A stretch of DNA of 64,000 nt from Rhizophagus prolifer (Eukaryota; Glomeromycota; Glomeromycetes; Glomerales; Glomeraceae), in contig NQWY01033934.1 of assembly GCA_019425655.1 (NCBI GenBank), positions 1-64,000 of the forward strand. Direction: 5' to 3'. The notes below the pieces were generated by a model, which ran no database searches, was not told where the DNA came from, and saw nothing but the letters and a program-made list of their open reading frames with translations. Position numbers and translations under genes: made by a program. This document shows, piece by piece, positions 27,534-35,976 of this stretch (within the stretch, counting starts at the first letter, position 1; the number at the start of each line of letters is the position of its first letter).

Positions 27534-27596
27534 AACAGATGGATTTATTCAGGTGTAAAGATAACTTGCACCTGATTCTTCAGTTAGGAAGATGAT

Positions 27597-29048
27597 ATGT
27601 CGAGTTTACAAAGTACTGAATTATTTCAGCAACAAGCCTACATTAATGGGCAATGGATAGCTGCACAGTCAAAAGCAACGGTTCCAGTGACTAACCCTGC
27701 AACAGGTGAAGAAATTGGCACAATTCCAAATATGGGAGCGGCTGAGGCGACTCAAGCAGTGGAGGCTGCTTATACTGCATTACAGAGTTGGAAAGCTTTA
27801 ACTGCTCAAAACCGTGCAGATATTTTATTGGCTTGGTACAAACTAGTTCTCGATCATACCGATGAACTTGCTTTAATCATGACTATTGAGCAAGGAAAAC
27901 CTTTGGCAGAAGCGAAGGGTGAGGTGCGTTATGCTGCATCCTTTATTCAATGGTTTGCCGAAGAAGGTAAGCGTATTTATGGTGATGTGATTCCAACCGT
28001 CAATAACCAGCAGCGTTTTATTATTAGTAAAGAACCTGTGGGTGTCGTAGCTGCTATTACGCCGTGGAATTTCCCAATCGCCATGATTACTCGTAAAGCG
28101 GCACCGGCTTTAGCAGCTGGATGTACGGTTGTCATTAAGCCAGCGAATGAAACGCCTTATTGTGCATTAGCGATTGCGAAACTTGCCGAAAAAGCAGGTA
28201 TTCCAGCTGGTGTGATTAATGTTGTTACTGGTAAATCTCAAGAAATTGGCTCGGTATTTACTTCACATGAAAAAGTGAAGAAGTTAACTTTTACTGGTTC
28301 AACGCCAGTGGGCCGTTTATTGATGCAGCAGTGTTCAAGCACCATTAAAAAATTAGCGCTCGAGTTAGGCGGTAATGCACCTCTGATTGTGTTTGATGAT
28401 GCCGATTTAGATAAAGCTGTACAAGGCGCGATTTTTGCCAAGTTCCGTAACGCAGGTCAGACTTGTGTTTGTGCTAACCGCATTTATGTACATGACAATA
28501 TTTATCAAGCTTTTGCCGAAAAGTTTGTACAAGAAGTACAGAAGTTTAAAGTCGGTAATGGACTTGAAGATGGTGTGCAAATTGGCCCATTAATTAATGA
28601 AAAAGCAGTGTTAAAAGCACAGCAGTTAATTGATGATGCGGTAAGCAAAGGCGCTAAAGTTGCTTGTGGCGGTAAACAGCATGCTTTAGGACAAACGTTT
28701 TATGAACCATCAGTTCTAACGAACGTTGACCGTACAATGGAAATTGTCCAAGAAGAAATTTTTGGTCCAGTTGCGCCGCTCATTCGCTTTACAGATGAAG
28801 CAGATGTTGTTGCTCAAGCAAATGACACCATTTTTGGTTTGGCTGCGTATGTTTATAGCGAAAATATTTCACGTTTATGGCGAGTGTCAGAACAGCTTGA
28901 ATATGGAATGGTCGGTATGAATGCCACAGCAATTTCAAATGAAGTTGTACCATTCGGCGGTGTGAAGCAATCAGGTGTTGGGCGTGAAGGCTCAAAGTAT
29001 GGTCTTGAAGAGTTCATGACCATTAAATACATGTGTTTAGGGCTTTAA
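27597..29048 (+). CDS. Aldehyde dehydrogenase, probable malic semialdehyde dehydrogenase
   Basis: This NAD(P)-dependent aldehyde dehydrogenase of 483 residues resembles the succinate-semialdehyde (GabD) group. [26 protein letters not shown], the general-base Glu in [11 protein letters not shown] and the catalytic Cys in [11 protein letters not shown] are all present. In this cluster it would oxidise malic semialdehyde from CntAB to malate. Sequence alone would be labelled succinate-semialdehyde dehydrogenase, so the specificity comes from context. An AGGA ribosome site precedes the ATG. Confidence 0.9.
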   Translation: MSSLQSTELFQQQAYINGQWIAAQSKATVPVTNPATGEEIGTIPNMGAAEATQAVEAAYTALQSWKALTAQNRADILLAWYKLVLDHTDELALIMTIEQGKPLAEAKGEVRYAASFIQWFAEEGKRIYGDVIPTVNNQQRFIISKEPVGVVAAITPWNFPIAMITRKAAPALAAGCTVVIKPANETPYCALAIAKLAEKAGIPAGVINVVTGKSQEIGSVFTSHEKVKKLTFTGSTPVGRLLMQQCSSTIKKLALELGGNAPLIVFDDADLDKAVQGAIFAKFRNAGQTCVCANRIYVHDNIYQAFAEKFVQEVQKFKVGNGLEDGVQIGPLINEKAVLKAQQLIDDAVSKGAKVACGGKQHALGQTFYEPSVLTNVDRTMEIVQEEIFGPVAPLIRFTDEADVVAQANDTIFGLAAYVYSENISRLWRVSEQLEYGMVGMNATAISNEVVPFGGVKQSGVGREGSKYGLEEFMTIKYMCLGL

Positions 29049-29095
29049 GGATAAGCCCTAACAACAAGAATATGCGGTAAAAGAAGGATTCTAAT

Positions 29096-29704
29096 ATGGC
29101 TAGTCATTATGAAATGTTCCCGGCAGTTGTTACTCATGTGGAACAGCTTACTCCTTTAATCAAACGGTTTACGTTCAAACGTCAAGATGGGCAGAACTTT
29201 CCTCGATTTAGTGGGGGAAGCCATATTATTGTCAAAATGAATGAGCAACTTTCAAATGCTTACTCATTGATGAGTTGTACGCAAGATCTATCGACTTACC
29301 AAGTCTGTGTTCGTAAGGATGCTGAAGGTAAGGGCGGTTCGGTTTTTATGCATGATCAGTGCAATGAAGGCTGTGAAATTCAGATTTCAGAACCAAAAAA
29401 TTTATTTCCATTAGCTGAAACAGGCAATAAACATATTTTAATTGCAGGTGGTATTGGCATTACACCATTCTTGCCACAAATGGATGAGCTAGCAGCACGT
29501 GGTGCTGAATTTGAGCTACATTATGCTTATCGCTCACCTGAACATGCGGCTTTGTTAGATGAGTTAAAGCAGAAACATGCTGAGCATGTGTTTAGTTATG
29601 TTGATTCAGAAGGTTCCGCATTAAATTTAGATCAACTCATTTCATCGATTGGTTGCTTTTTATTATTGTGTCGGTTGAAACGATTTTATGGTTCTGCTTT
29701 GTGA
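29096..29704 (+). pseudogene. cntB: CntB, carnitine monooxygenase reductase, 3' truncated
   Basis: CntB passes electrons from NAD(P)H through FMN and a plant-type [2Fe-2S] centre to CntA. The N-terminal flavin domain and the start of the nucleotide-binding domain (ILIAGGIGITPFLPQMDEL) are intact. After DQLISS the frame enters unrelated DNA and stops about 20 codons later, giving 202 residues instead of about 320. The C-terminal ferredoxin domain with its four Cys ligands is absent, so the protein should be inactive. The joint is at about 29641-29649. Confidence 0.85.
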
Positions 29705-29823
29705 CATTTATTTTCTCGTTACCGAGTTTCAGAGTAGCTTACCGTAATTTTTCAAAATGGATTGATGGGATTTCAGGTGGTATTTTCACTGTATTTGGTA
29801 TTTTCCTCATTGGAAATCGGTAA
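29647..29823 (+). pseudogene. 3' remnant of a LysE/RhtB-family exporter gene
   Basis: A different frame from cntB is open here without a start. It reads DWLLFIIVSVETILWFCF, then SLPSFRVAYRNFSKWIDG and ISGGIFTVFGIFLIGNR before the stop. The KWIDGISGGIFTVFGIFL ending is the typical last helix of LysE/RhtB amino-acid exporters. About 58 codons remain. The gene's own terminator survives downstream. Confidence 0.75.
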
Positions 29824-29834
29824 ATCCAGACAAT

Positions 29835-29863
29835 AAAAAAGCCTCTTAAAGAGGCTTTTTTTA
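29835..29863. terminator. Terminator after the exporter remnant
   Basis: AAAAAAGCCTCTT-AAAGAGGCTTTTTTT, a strong hairpin with A and T tracts on both sides. It can also stop the minus-strand gene at 29880. Confidence 0.9.
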
Positions 29864-29879
29864 ATTACTAACTTTTAGA

Positions 29880-30378
29880 TCACTTATATAGGAATGATAT
29901 AACAAAACCGATAAAAATCAGTAGCCACATAATACATCCTATAATAATTAAAATGATTTGAGAGGTATTGAATTTCTCTTGCTCAATTGTCGTTACTATT
30001 TGTTTTTGTGCATAGTTCAGTGCTTTAAATGCGGGTATTAAAAATATAATGTCGCAGAGAGAGATGAGCCAATAGGGCTCTGGTAAGTAAACCAGTAAAG
30101 TTGTAATTAGATATGCTAAATACATCCAGCCTGACGAGAAGTCATTAATATACCCTTGTTCTTTTGCATAGTTTTTTATGCGATTAAATAGTGAATATAA
30201 AAAGAATATAGAAAAAACTGCACGAACAGCAGGCATAATATTTAATTTATCTTTGATTAGAAAAAATCGCCATGCTTTAAATATCCACCAAATTTGGTAT
30301 AGACCAAAAGAAATAAAGGATAGAAAGATAAACTTATTAACGCTAATAACTTTTAAATTTTCTAGGTTCTGGATTCAT
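29880..30378 (-). pseudogene. Small membrane protein gene with a probable frameshift near its start
   Basis: The open frame from the ATG at 30236 gives 118 residues with three or four membrane segments. The same frame is open further upstream and continues sensibly (FGLYQIWWIFKAWRFF), a pattern I associate with small Acinetobacter membrane proteins of the DUF4234-like type. It has no start there. An ATG at 30378 begins MNPEP in another frame, and one extra base around 30363 would explain the break. Alternatively translation begins at 30236. The function is unknown. Confidence 0.5.
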
Positions 30379-30463
30379 GAATTTATATTTGGAATGAAAT
30401 AGTGCTGATGACTTTAAGATTATTTTTTATAAAAGTAAATAATTTAGATATTTGGATAAACCA

Positions 30464-30501
30464 CATAATCTATCTACTAAGTTTTACTAAGATAGATTAT
30501 G
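30464..30501. repeat. 12-bp perfect inverted repeat downstream of the PA4642-like gene
   Basis: CATAATCTATCT and AGATAGATTATG are separated by 14 bases. There is no T-run on either strand, so it is a poor intrinsic terminator. It sits 23 bases past the stop of the minus-strand gene and may be a processing or attenuation structure. Confidence 0.5.
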
Positions 30502-30523
30502 CAGTCTTATTCAAATAAAAAGC

Positions 30524-30811
30524 TTAAGCAAATTTTGCTAAAACTTCTAAAAACGGCGCTGATTGACGAGGAAACTTAGCAATCACGTCATGGATACGTT
30601 CACCTTCAGGATCTGTTGCATTGATATCTCGTCCATCTGCAACAAATTTAGTCAAAAGACGTTCATAGTCATTTGGACGCATATGTTTGAAAGCATGGTA
30701 GAGCACATGAAAATCTGCGTTCACACCATTTGGAGGAAGTTGGTTGAGGTAGGCAAAAACACGCTCATCGGACCATTCTTCATTGAAAGTTGCTGGCTGT
30801 GATAATGCCAT
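30524..30811 (-). CDS. PA4642-family conserved hypothetical protein
   Basis: This 95-residue soluble protein has the family core WSDERVFAYLNQLPPNGVNADFHVLYHAFKHMRP. It is conserved in Pseudomonas and Acinetobacter, with no assigned function. No membrane segment or known catalytic motif is visible. It lies downstream of minE on the same strand, separated by 83 bases. An AGGAGA ribosome site precedes the ATG. Confidence 0.8.
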   Translation of the reverse strand: MALSQPATFNEEWSDERVFAYLNQLPPNGVNADFHVLYHAFKHMRPNDYERLLTKFVADGRDINATDPEGERIHDVIAKFPRQSAPFLEVLAKFA

Positions 30812-30894
30812 GACAATCTCCTCATTTTAAAAAAGGCAAAATAACTTGCGTTATTTTGCCTTGATTCTGATGTGTTGAATAGTCAGAAATAGAA

Positions 30895-31167
30895 TTATCG
30901 TTCTTCAGGTAAATTGATATTCATTTCTAACATTTCGATATTTGCTTCAGAACGAACTTGCATTTGGATATGCTGTTCGCCTACACCGCTGACATAACGA
31001 CTCACCACCTGCATGATTTCTTTCTTCATTTGGTCAATCTTGTCTTGGCTTAAGCGACGGCCTAAACCTTGTTCTGATGCAACAATAACTTTTAAACGAT
31101 CTTTAGCAGTTTGAGCACTTGATGGCTTTTCGTCACTGCTAAATAATTTACTCCAGAATCCTGCCAT
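30895..31167 (-). CDS. minE: MinE, cell-division topological specificity factor
   Basis: MinE stimulates MinD ATPase and drives the pole-to-pole oscillation that keeps the Z ring at mid-cell. The 90-residue product has the N-terminal MinD-binding and membrane-targeting region (SSAQTAKDRLKVIVASE) and the C-terminal dimer domain ending with LEMNINLPE. Two bases separate it from minD. The min order is minC-minD-minE on the minus strand. Confidence 0.95.
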   Translation of the reverse strand: MAGFWSKLFSSDEKPSSAQTAKDRLKVIVASEQGLGRRLSQDKIDQMKKEIMQVVSRYVSGVGEQHIQMQVRSEANIEMLEMNINLPEER

Positions 31168-31169
31168 AT

Positions 31170-31982
31170 CTACGCTCCAAATAGTCGTGCTAACCAGCCT
31201 TTAGGTTGAGCTGTGATGTGTCGATAAGGGCGTTCTTCGCCAAGAAAGCGAGCAACCAAGTCATCATACGCTTGGCCAGCTTTAGTTTCTGAATACAGAA
31301 TAACTGGCTTACCTTCGTTTGATGCTTGTAATACGCTTGGACATTCAGGAATAACACCTAATGTCGGTACGCGTAAAATATCTTTAGAAATATCATCAAT
31401 CGTCAGCATTTCCTGACGGTCAGCACGTTCAGGGTTAAAACGTGTAATACATAAATGCTTACGTATACGTCCTTCGTTGTGTTCAACTTTTTTAGTTTTA
31501 CTGTCTAACATTCCGATGATGCGGTCAGAGTCACGTACTGATGAAATTTCAGGGTTTGTCACAATGATTGCTTCATCTGCATGGTACATTGCTAAAATTG
31601 CACCACGCTCAATTCCAGCAGGTGAGTCACAAATAATGTAATCAAATTCTTGAGCAAGTTCGTCAATCACACGAGCAACACCTTCGTCGCTCAAAGCATC
31701 TTTATCACGGGTTTGTGAAGCCGGTAAAATGTAAAGGTTTTCGATATCTTTATCGCGAATAAGGGCTTGTTGCAGACGTGCTTCATTGTTAATTACATTG
31801 ACAAAATCATAAACAACACGACGCTCACACCCCATAATTAAATCAAGGTTACGTAAGCCTACATCAAAGTCAATCACAACAGTTTTATGACCACGAAGGG
31901 CTAAACCTGTTGCAAAAGATGCACTCGTTGTAGTTTTACCTACACCACCTTTGCCTGATGTTACGACAACAATTTTGGCCAC
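31170..31982 (-). CDS. minD: MinD, septum site-determining ATPase
   Basis: MinD binds the membrane in its ATP form, recruits MinC and is released by MinE. The deviant Walker A GKGGVGKTT lies at about residues 10-18, and the C-terminal amphipathic membrane helix GWLARLFGA is intact. I choose the GTG at 31982, giving AKIVVVTSGKGG as usual, because TAGGAG stands just upstream; an in-frame ATG 24 bases earlier has no support. The product has 270 residues. Confidence 0.96.
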   Translation of the reverse strand: MAKIVVVTSGKGGVGKTTTSASFATGLALRGHKTVVIDFDVGLRNLDLIMGCERRVVYDFVNVINNEARLQQALIRDKDIENLYILPASQTRDKDALSDEGVARVIDELAQEFDYIICDSPAGIERGAILAMYHADEAIIVTNPEISSVRDSDRIIGMLDSKTKKVEHNEGRIRKHLCITRFNPERADRQEMLTIDDISKDILRVPTLGVIPECPSVLQASNEGKPVILYSETKAGQAYDDLVARFLGEERPYRHITAQPKGWLARLFGA

Positions 31983-32052
31983 CGAATCCACTCCTATTAT
32001 GGTCATACATACACCCTTAAAAGGGCTGTTTTTTGGTGATTTGCTTAATAAA

Positions 32053-32775
32053 CTAAAGTTCTAGAGCTTCAAATTCAAGCTCTTGCTTTTCATTTAAATA
32101 AATATGTACTGGCTTTTTTACCACATGTTTAGGGATATCATCTGCGACACAATATGTTCCGGCAATGGAAACGAGTTCAGCCTCTAAAGATTGGCAAAAA
32201 ATACGTGCAGCAGCGTGCCCACCCGCACCAGCAATGACTCTACCACGAACCGTGCCATAAATATGTATATTTCCTGAAGCAATCACTTCAGATCCACTAT
32301 TCATGCCAGCTTTTAAAATAATATCGCCTTGGTCTTGTACAAGAGATTGGCCTGTACGCAAAATTTCATCATGATAAGAGGTAATATGGGCAACTGCATT
32401 ATTATTTAGTGGTTTTTTTGTTTCGGCTGAAGCTTGTGCAGGTGCCGGTTTCTCTACAATTGCGACTTGCTCGGCAGTTGCTTTAATACGTTGTAATGGC
32501 TGATCTGCTGGTAGTACAGGGAACTGAATAGCGCGTGCTTCATCACCCAAGATACCATCAATAACTGCCATTGGTTGCAAACCTAAGCTGACTAACAGCT
32601 GAATTAAAGCAATCAACTCTTGTTCAACAGTACTATCTATAATAACGAGGGTTCCCTGATAGGACCCTTCATTTAATATGTTTGATAATTGCTGGCGGAT
32701 CACATCATGATCATTCGTATCGAAGGTTATCCTGCTAAAGTTAACCATTCTGCCGGTAATCCGGATATCAGCCAT
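32053..32775 (-). CDS. minC: MinC, septum formation inhibitor
   Basis: MinC blocks FtsZ assembly at the poles. The 240-residue product has an N-terminal FtsZ-inhibiting domain (about 1-105), a Pro/Ala-rich linker and a C-terminal beta-helix domain with [34 protein letters not shown], the MinD-binding part. It leads the minCDE operon. The linker is long and low in complexity, as usual in this genus. Confidence 0.94.
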   Translation of the reverse strand: MADIRITGRMVNFSRITFDTNDHDVIRQQLSNILNEGSYQGTLVIIDSTVEQELIALIQLLVSLGLQPMAVIDGILGDEARAIQFPVLPADQPLQRIKATAEQVAIVEKPAPAQASAETKKPLNNNAVAHITSYHDEILRTGQSLVQDQGDIILKAGMNSGSEVIASGNIHIYGTVRGRVIAGAGGHAAARIFCQSLEAELVSIAGTYCVADDIPKHVVKKPVHIYLNEKQELEFEALEL

Positions 32776-32896
32776 AAGTCTTCCTTCAAGGCGTTAAAAC
32801 GAGCTGTAATATCGTTAAGTTTATTGTAAATAGAGCAAATGCTAGAACAAATCGTGCCAATTCTCTAGCGTGTTTCATAAAAAATTAAGTAAATGC

Positions 32897-33943
32897 TTAT
32901 TCTTTGATTCGATCACGCTCCGCAAGGGTTTGTTGCCACTGTTTGACCTTAACTTGTTTGCGAATTGCTTCTAGGCTTTCAAACACCACAGACTCTACAA
33001 GTTGCTCAAGCTCACGGTTATTAATATTCACGTTACTTATTTTTTCTGAAATTAATTGATAAGTTGCATTAGGCTGTTCTTTTGATCCTTCAACTAATGG
33101 TTCAATTAAACCTGCACTGATATTTTCACCAAGCCTTTGACCAATACTTTGGATTTGCTGTTCGATACGACCACCCACTAAAGGAATTAAGCGTAATAAT
33201 TGAGTTAACTCTGGCGTATCCTCTATTGCCTGATCAACAATTTGCCCAACGCCTTTTGTGATTGCTGGCTTTTGTTCTTTTAAAGCAGTCGCTAATGATT
33301 CTTGCAATATAGAGGTCAGGGTAATTGTAAATTGTTCACGATGATGATTAACCAAGTCGTGAATAATTTGTTTATGTGTTGAGCTGGTCTGTAGCTCATT
33401 TCGAATGCCATCAATAACCGTAATAACTACACGGTCAGACAGTTCTTCCATAACGACGCGATAATAAAATAGTCCGTTTTTTCTCCAGCCTTCAGGAATA
33501 ATAGGATAGCCTAATTCATATAAGCGATAGGCAATAATACCAGCACGAAACAAACGTAAAAAACGCAATTGAGGAATGATGGCTAAAATTTCATACCAGT
33601 GAATAAATGGGAAGAAGAACCAACGTTTATGGTGTTTATAAACAATAGAAATGCCCCAACGGACAAGAAATTCAGTAATTAAAAAGCCAATAAACCAAGC
33701 TTCTGTCGTAATTACCCATGGGTGTAAATAGGTTTTATAAAAGCTGAGTACTTGGGGCAAGTGAATATGTTCAAAAAACCATGCCCCAATACTGCTCATT
33801 AAAAAGAAATTTGCTGCAAGACAGAACAGATTGAAAATAATAATAAACACCATAAAGATGTCATAAACCAAAAACAGCTTAAATGAAATGCTGTTTGGAT
33901 CCATATGGTAATATTTTGCTTGTTTTCTGGAACTGTTTTGCAT
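32897..33943 (-). CDS. Membrane protein with a voltage-sensor-like N-terminal region
   Basis: The 348-residue protein has about four hydrophobic segments in its first 150 residues. The last, LRFLRLFRAGIIAYRLYELG, carries regularly spaced Arg residues like an S4 helix of ion channels, after a WYEILAIIPQ segment. No pore domain or selectivity filter follows. Instead a soluble, helical, charged tail of about 190 residues extends to the C-terminus. Homologues are usually called hypothetical or ion-transporter-like proteins. It lies 14 bases downstream of the acyltransferase gene and is probably co-transcribed. Confidence 0.65.
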   Translation of the reverse strand: MQNSSRKQAKYYHMDPNSISFKLFLVYDIFMVFIIIFNLFCLAANFFLMSSIGAWFFEHIHLPQVLSFYKTYLHPWVITTEAWFIGFLITEFLVRWGISIVYKHHKRWFFFPFIHWYEILAIIPQLRFLRLFRAGIIAYRLYELGYPIIPEGWRKNGLFYYRVVMEELSDRVVITVIDGIRNELQTSSTHKQIIHDLVNHHREQFTITLTSILQESLATALKEQKPAITKGVGQIVDQAIEDTPELTQLLRLIPLVGGRIEQQIQSIGQRLGENISAGLIEPLVEGSKEQPNATYQLISEKISNVNINNRELEQLVESVVFESLEAIRKQVKVKQWQQTLAERDRIKE

Positions 33944-33957
33944 AGCTATAAATGCTT

Positions 33958-34884
33958 TTAATGAGTTGAAGTAGTATATCGAGCTTTCATTTGTTCGATA
34001 AGTTGATCTTTTTCAGTCCAAAGCTCGTGTACCCATTGTTGAAAACGTTCACGATAAACTGGGTCATCTTCATAGTTACCACCGAGTACCCAAGCTGGTA
34101 TTTCAATTTTACGAAGATTTACCGCAATTTTTGAAACATCACCTAACCAGAAGTCGCCATAGCCCGGTACACCGTCAGGGTAGACAATCGTCATATCAAC
34201 CAAAGCATCAATTTTGTCGCCCAAAATATTTAGAGCCAACGCCAAACCACCTGCTTTAGGTTTTAACAAATGTTTATATGGCGAATTTTGTTGATCATGT
34301 TTTTCTTGAGTAAAACGTGTACCTTCTAAATAGTTTAATAACGTAAAAGGTTGGCTCAAGAGTTGCTCGCACGCTTTGCGTGCTTCCATCATATCGCGGT
34401 CTTTGAGCTCAGGGTTTTTCGCAATTTGCTCTTTAGTATGACGCTTCATCATTGGGAAGCCTAAAATTTTAAAGGCTTGACCAACGAACGGAATAAAGAT
34501 GAGTTCCCATTTGGTAAAAAAACGGGTAAGGGGCATACGTGTTAAACCAAAGTATTGATTTACTGTCGTATCAACCCAACTTTGATGGTTACACGTCATT
34601 ACATAACGGCCTTGCATACTCAAATCAAGACCTTCATCGATTGTAATATCCCATTTTAAATTAGGTAAAACATGATCAATGAGCCAGTTATTTACACCAA
34701 GCCAGCTATTTGTAATTTGAATATTGGTTTCATCAACTTTAGACGATTTTTTTAACAGCTTAGTCAAACCTAAAGCCAATACAGGTGGTCCATGAAAAAA
34801 AGTACTACCTGTGATGACTGTACCTACAGTGAGTCCACGTGTAATTTTTTTTAGCGCAGATTGCTTATTGGGTGCAGTTGACAT
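33958..34884 (-). CDS. YihG-type 1-acyl-glycerol-3-phosphate acyltransferase family protein
   Basis: This 308-residue PlsC-family acyltransferase has the catalytic motif NHQSWVD (HX4D) near residues 98-104 and the substrate motif EGTRFT near 184-189. A hydrophobic N-terminal segment would anchor it to the inner membrane. Length and motif wording fit YihG, an accessory acyltransferase of E. coli that affects phospholipid acyl composition, rather than the essential PlsC. The gene downstream is the voltage-sensor-like protein. Confidence 0.85.
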   Translation of the reverse strand: MSTAPNKQSALKKITRGLTVGTVITGSTFFHGPPVLALGLTKLLKKSSKVDETNIQITNSWLGVNNWLIDHVLPNLKWDITIDEGLDLSMQGRYVMTCNHQSWVDTTVNQYFGLTRMPLTRFFTKWELIFIPFVGQAFKILGFPMMKRHTKEQIAKNPELKDRDMMEARKACEQLLSQPFTLLNYLEGTRFTQEKHDQQNSPYKHLLKPKAGGLALALNILGDKIDALVDMTIVYPDGVPGYGDFWLGDVSKIAVNLRKIEIPAWVLGGNYEDDPVYRERFQQWVHELWTEKDQLIEQMKARYTTSTH

Positions 34885-35129
34885 ATAAATGACCCCGAAT
34901 ATCTAAAATCCATGGAAAGTTGTTCAACTATAACTATCGTGAAATGAAATACAACGATATCTTAGATAACAATGAAGAAATTGTGATGAGTGCACATCTT
35001 AAAGTGCATCAAAATATTACAAAAAAATAACTAAACTGTTTATTATTAACAAAATATCAATGTTTTATACTTCCTTTTTGTTTCATTATTCATCCAGACA
35101 ACAAAACACACAAAGTGAGGAGGCATGCA

Positions 35130-35783
35130 ATGCGTGCACTAGTTATTTCAACAGTCGTAGGGGCAGCAGTAGTATTATCTGGTTGTCAGACAACAGGTAA
35201 CAACCTAGGTGGAATTGAATACGATAAAGCCGCATTAGGTACTTTAATTGGCGCAGCAGCAGGTTATGGTATTTCTAAATCAAGTGCAAACTCTAGCCGT
35301 CAAAACAACCGTGCTGCGGCAATCGGTGCAGTTCTTGGTGCAGCTGGTGGTTTATATCTTGATAACAAAGAGAAAAAATTACGTGAGCAAATGGCGGGTA
35401 CTGGCGTAGAAGTAGGCCGTAACCCAGATGGTTCTGTTCAATTGATTATGCCAGGTAGCATTACTTTTGATACGAACAAATCAAACATCAAACCAAACTT
35501 CTATGCAACTTTGGATAAAGTAGCTCAAACATTAGCTGAAGATAACAAGAGTGCGATTTTAGTTACTGGTTATACAGATAACACCGGTAATGACTCTATC
35601 AACATTCCATTATCTCAAGCACGTGCTCAATCAGTTAAAATGTATTTAGCTGGTAAAGGTGTATCTTCTACCCGTATTGATGCACAAGGTTATGGTTCTT
35701 CTAACCCAATCGCAGACAACTCAACTGCTTCTGGTCGTGAACAAAACCGTCGCGTAGAAATCAGCATTTATGCTAAACAATAA
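35130..35783 (+). CDS. OmpA-family lipoprotein, YiaD-like
   Basis: This 217-residue outer-membrane lipoprotein has a signal peptide with lipobox LSGC (Cys about residue 19), a Gly-rich membrane-like segment (GTLIGAAAGYGISK and AAIGAVLGAAGGLY) and a C-terminal OmpA peptidoglycan-binding domain (ILVTGYTDNTGNDSINIPLSQARAQSVKMYL). The ATG at 35130 follows GAGGAGG at 35118-35124. An upstream GTG at 35115 overlaps that ribosome site and is rejected. It is monocistronic, with its own terminator. Confidence 0.92.
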   Translation: MRALVISTVVGAAVVLSGCQTTGNNLGGIEYDKAALGTLIGAAAGYGISKSSANSSRQNNRAAAIGAVLGAAGGLYLDNKEKKLREQMAGTGVEVGRNPDGSVQLIMPGSITFDTNKSNIKPNFYATLDKVAQTLAEDNKSAILVTGYTDNTGNDSINIPLSQARAQSVKMYLAGKGVSSTRIDAQGYGSSNPIADNSTASGREQNRRVEISIYAKQ

Positions 35784-35802
35784 GATTTAATTTATTGTTT
35801 CG

Positions 35803-35827
35803 AAAACCACCTTCGGGTGGTTTTTTT
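35803..35827 (+). terminator. Terminator after the OmpA-family gene
   Basis: AACCACC-TTCG-GGTGGTT hairpin with a UUCG tetraloop and seven T. Confidence 0.95.
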
Positions 35828-35976
35828 ATGGGTGCAGTACAAGAAACAATCACGACATTCTACGGCGCATAAATTGCATTATTAGACATCATTTATACAT
35901 ATCCGCAGATTTATTATTGGGATTCTAAAAAAGAGATGACTATAATCATGCTCGAAAAATTAAGAGGTAATACACG

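Noticed and set aside
29635-29660. Possible site-specific recombination site at the cntB joint
   Set aside because: No tRNA, att-like repeat or integrase is nearby; the joint shows no clear repeat shared with the left joint.
30464-30501. Inverted repeat read as a terminator
   Set aside because: It lacks a T-run on either strand, so it is listed only as a repeat.
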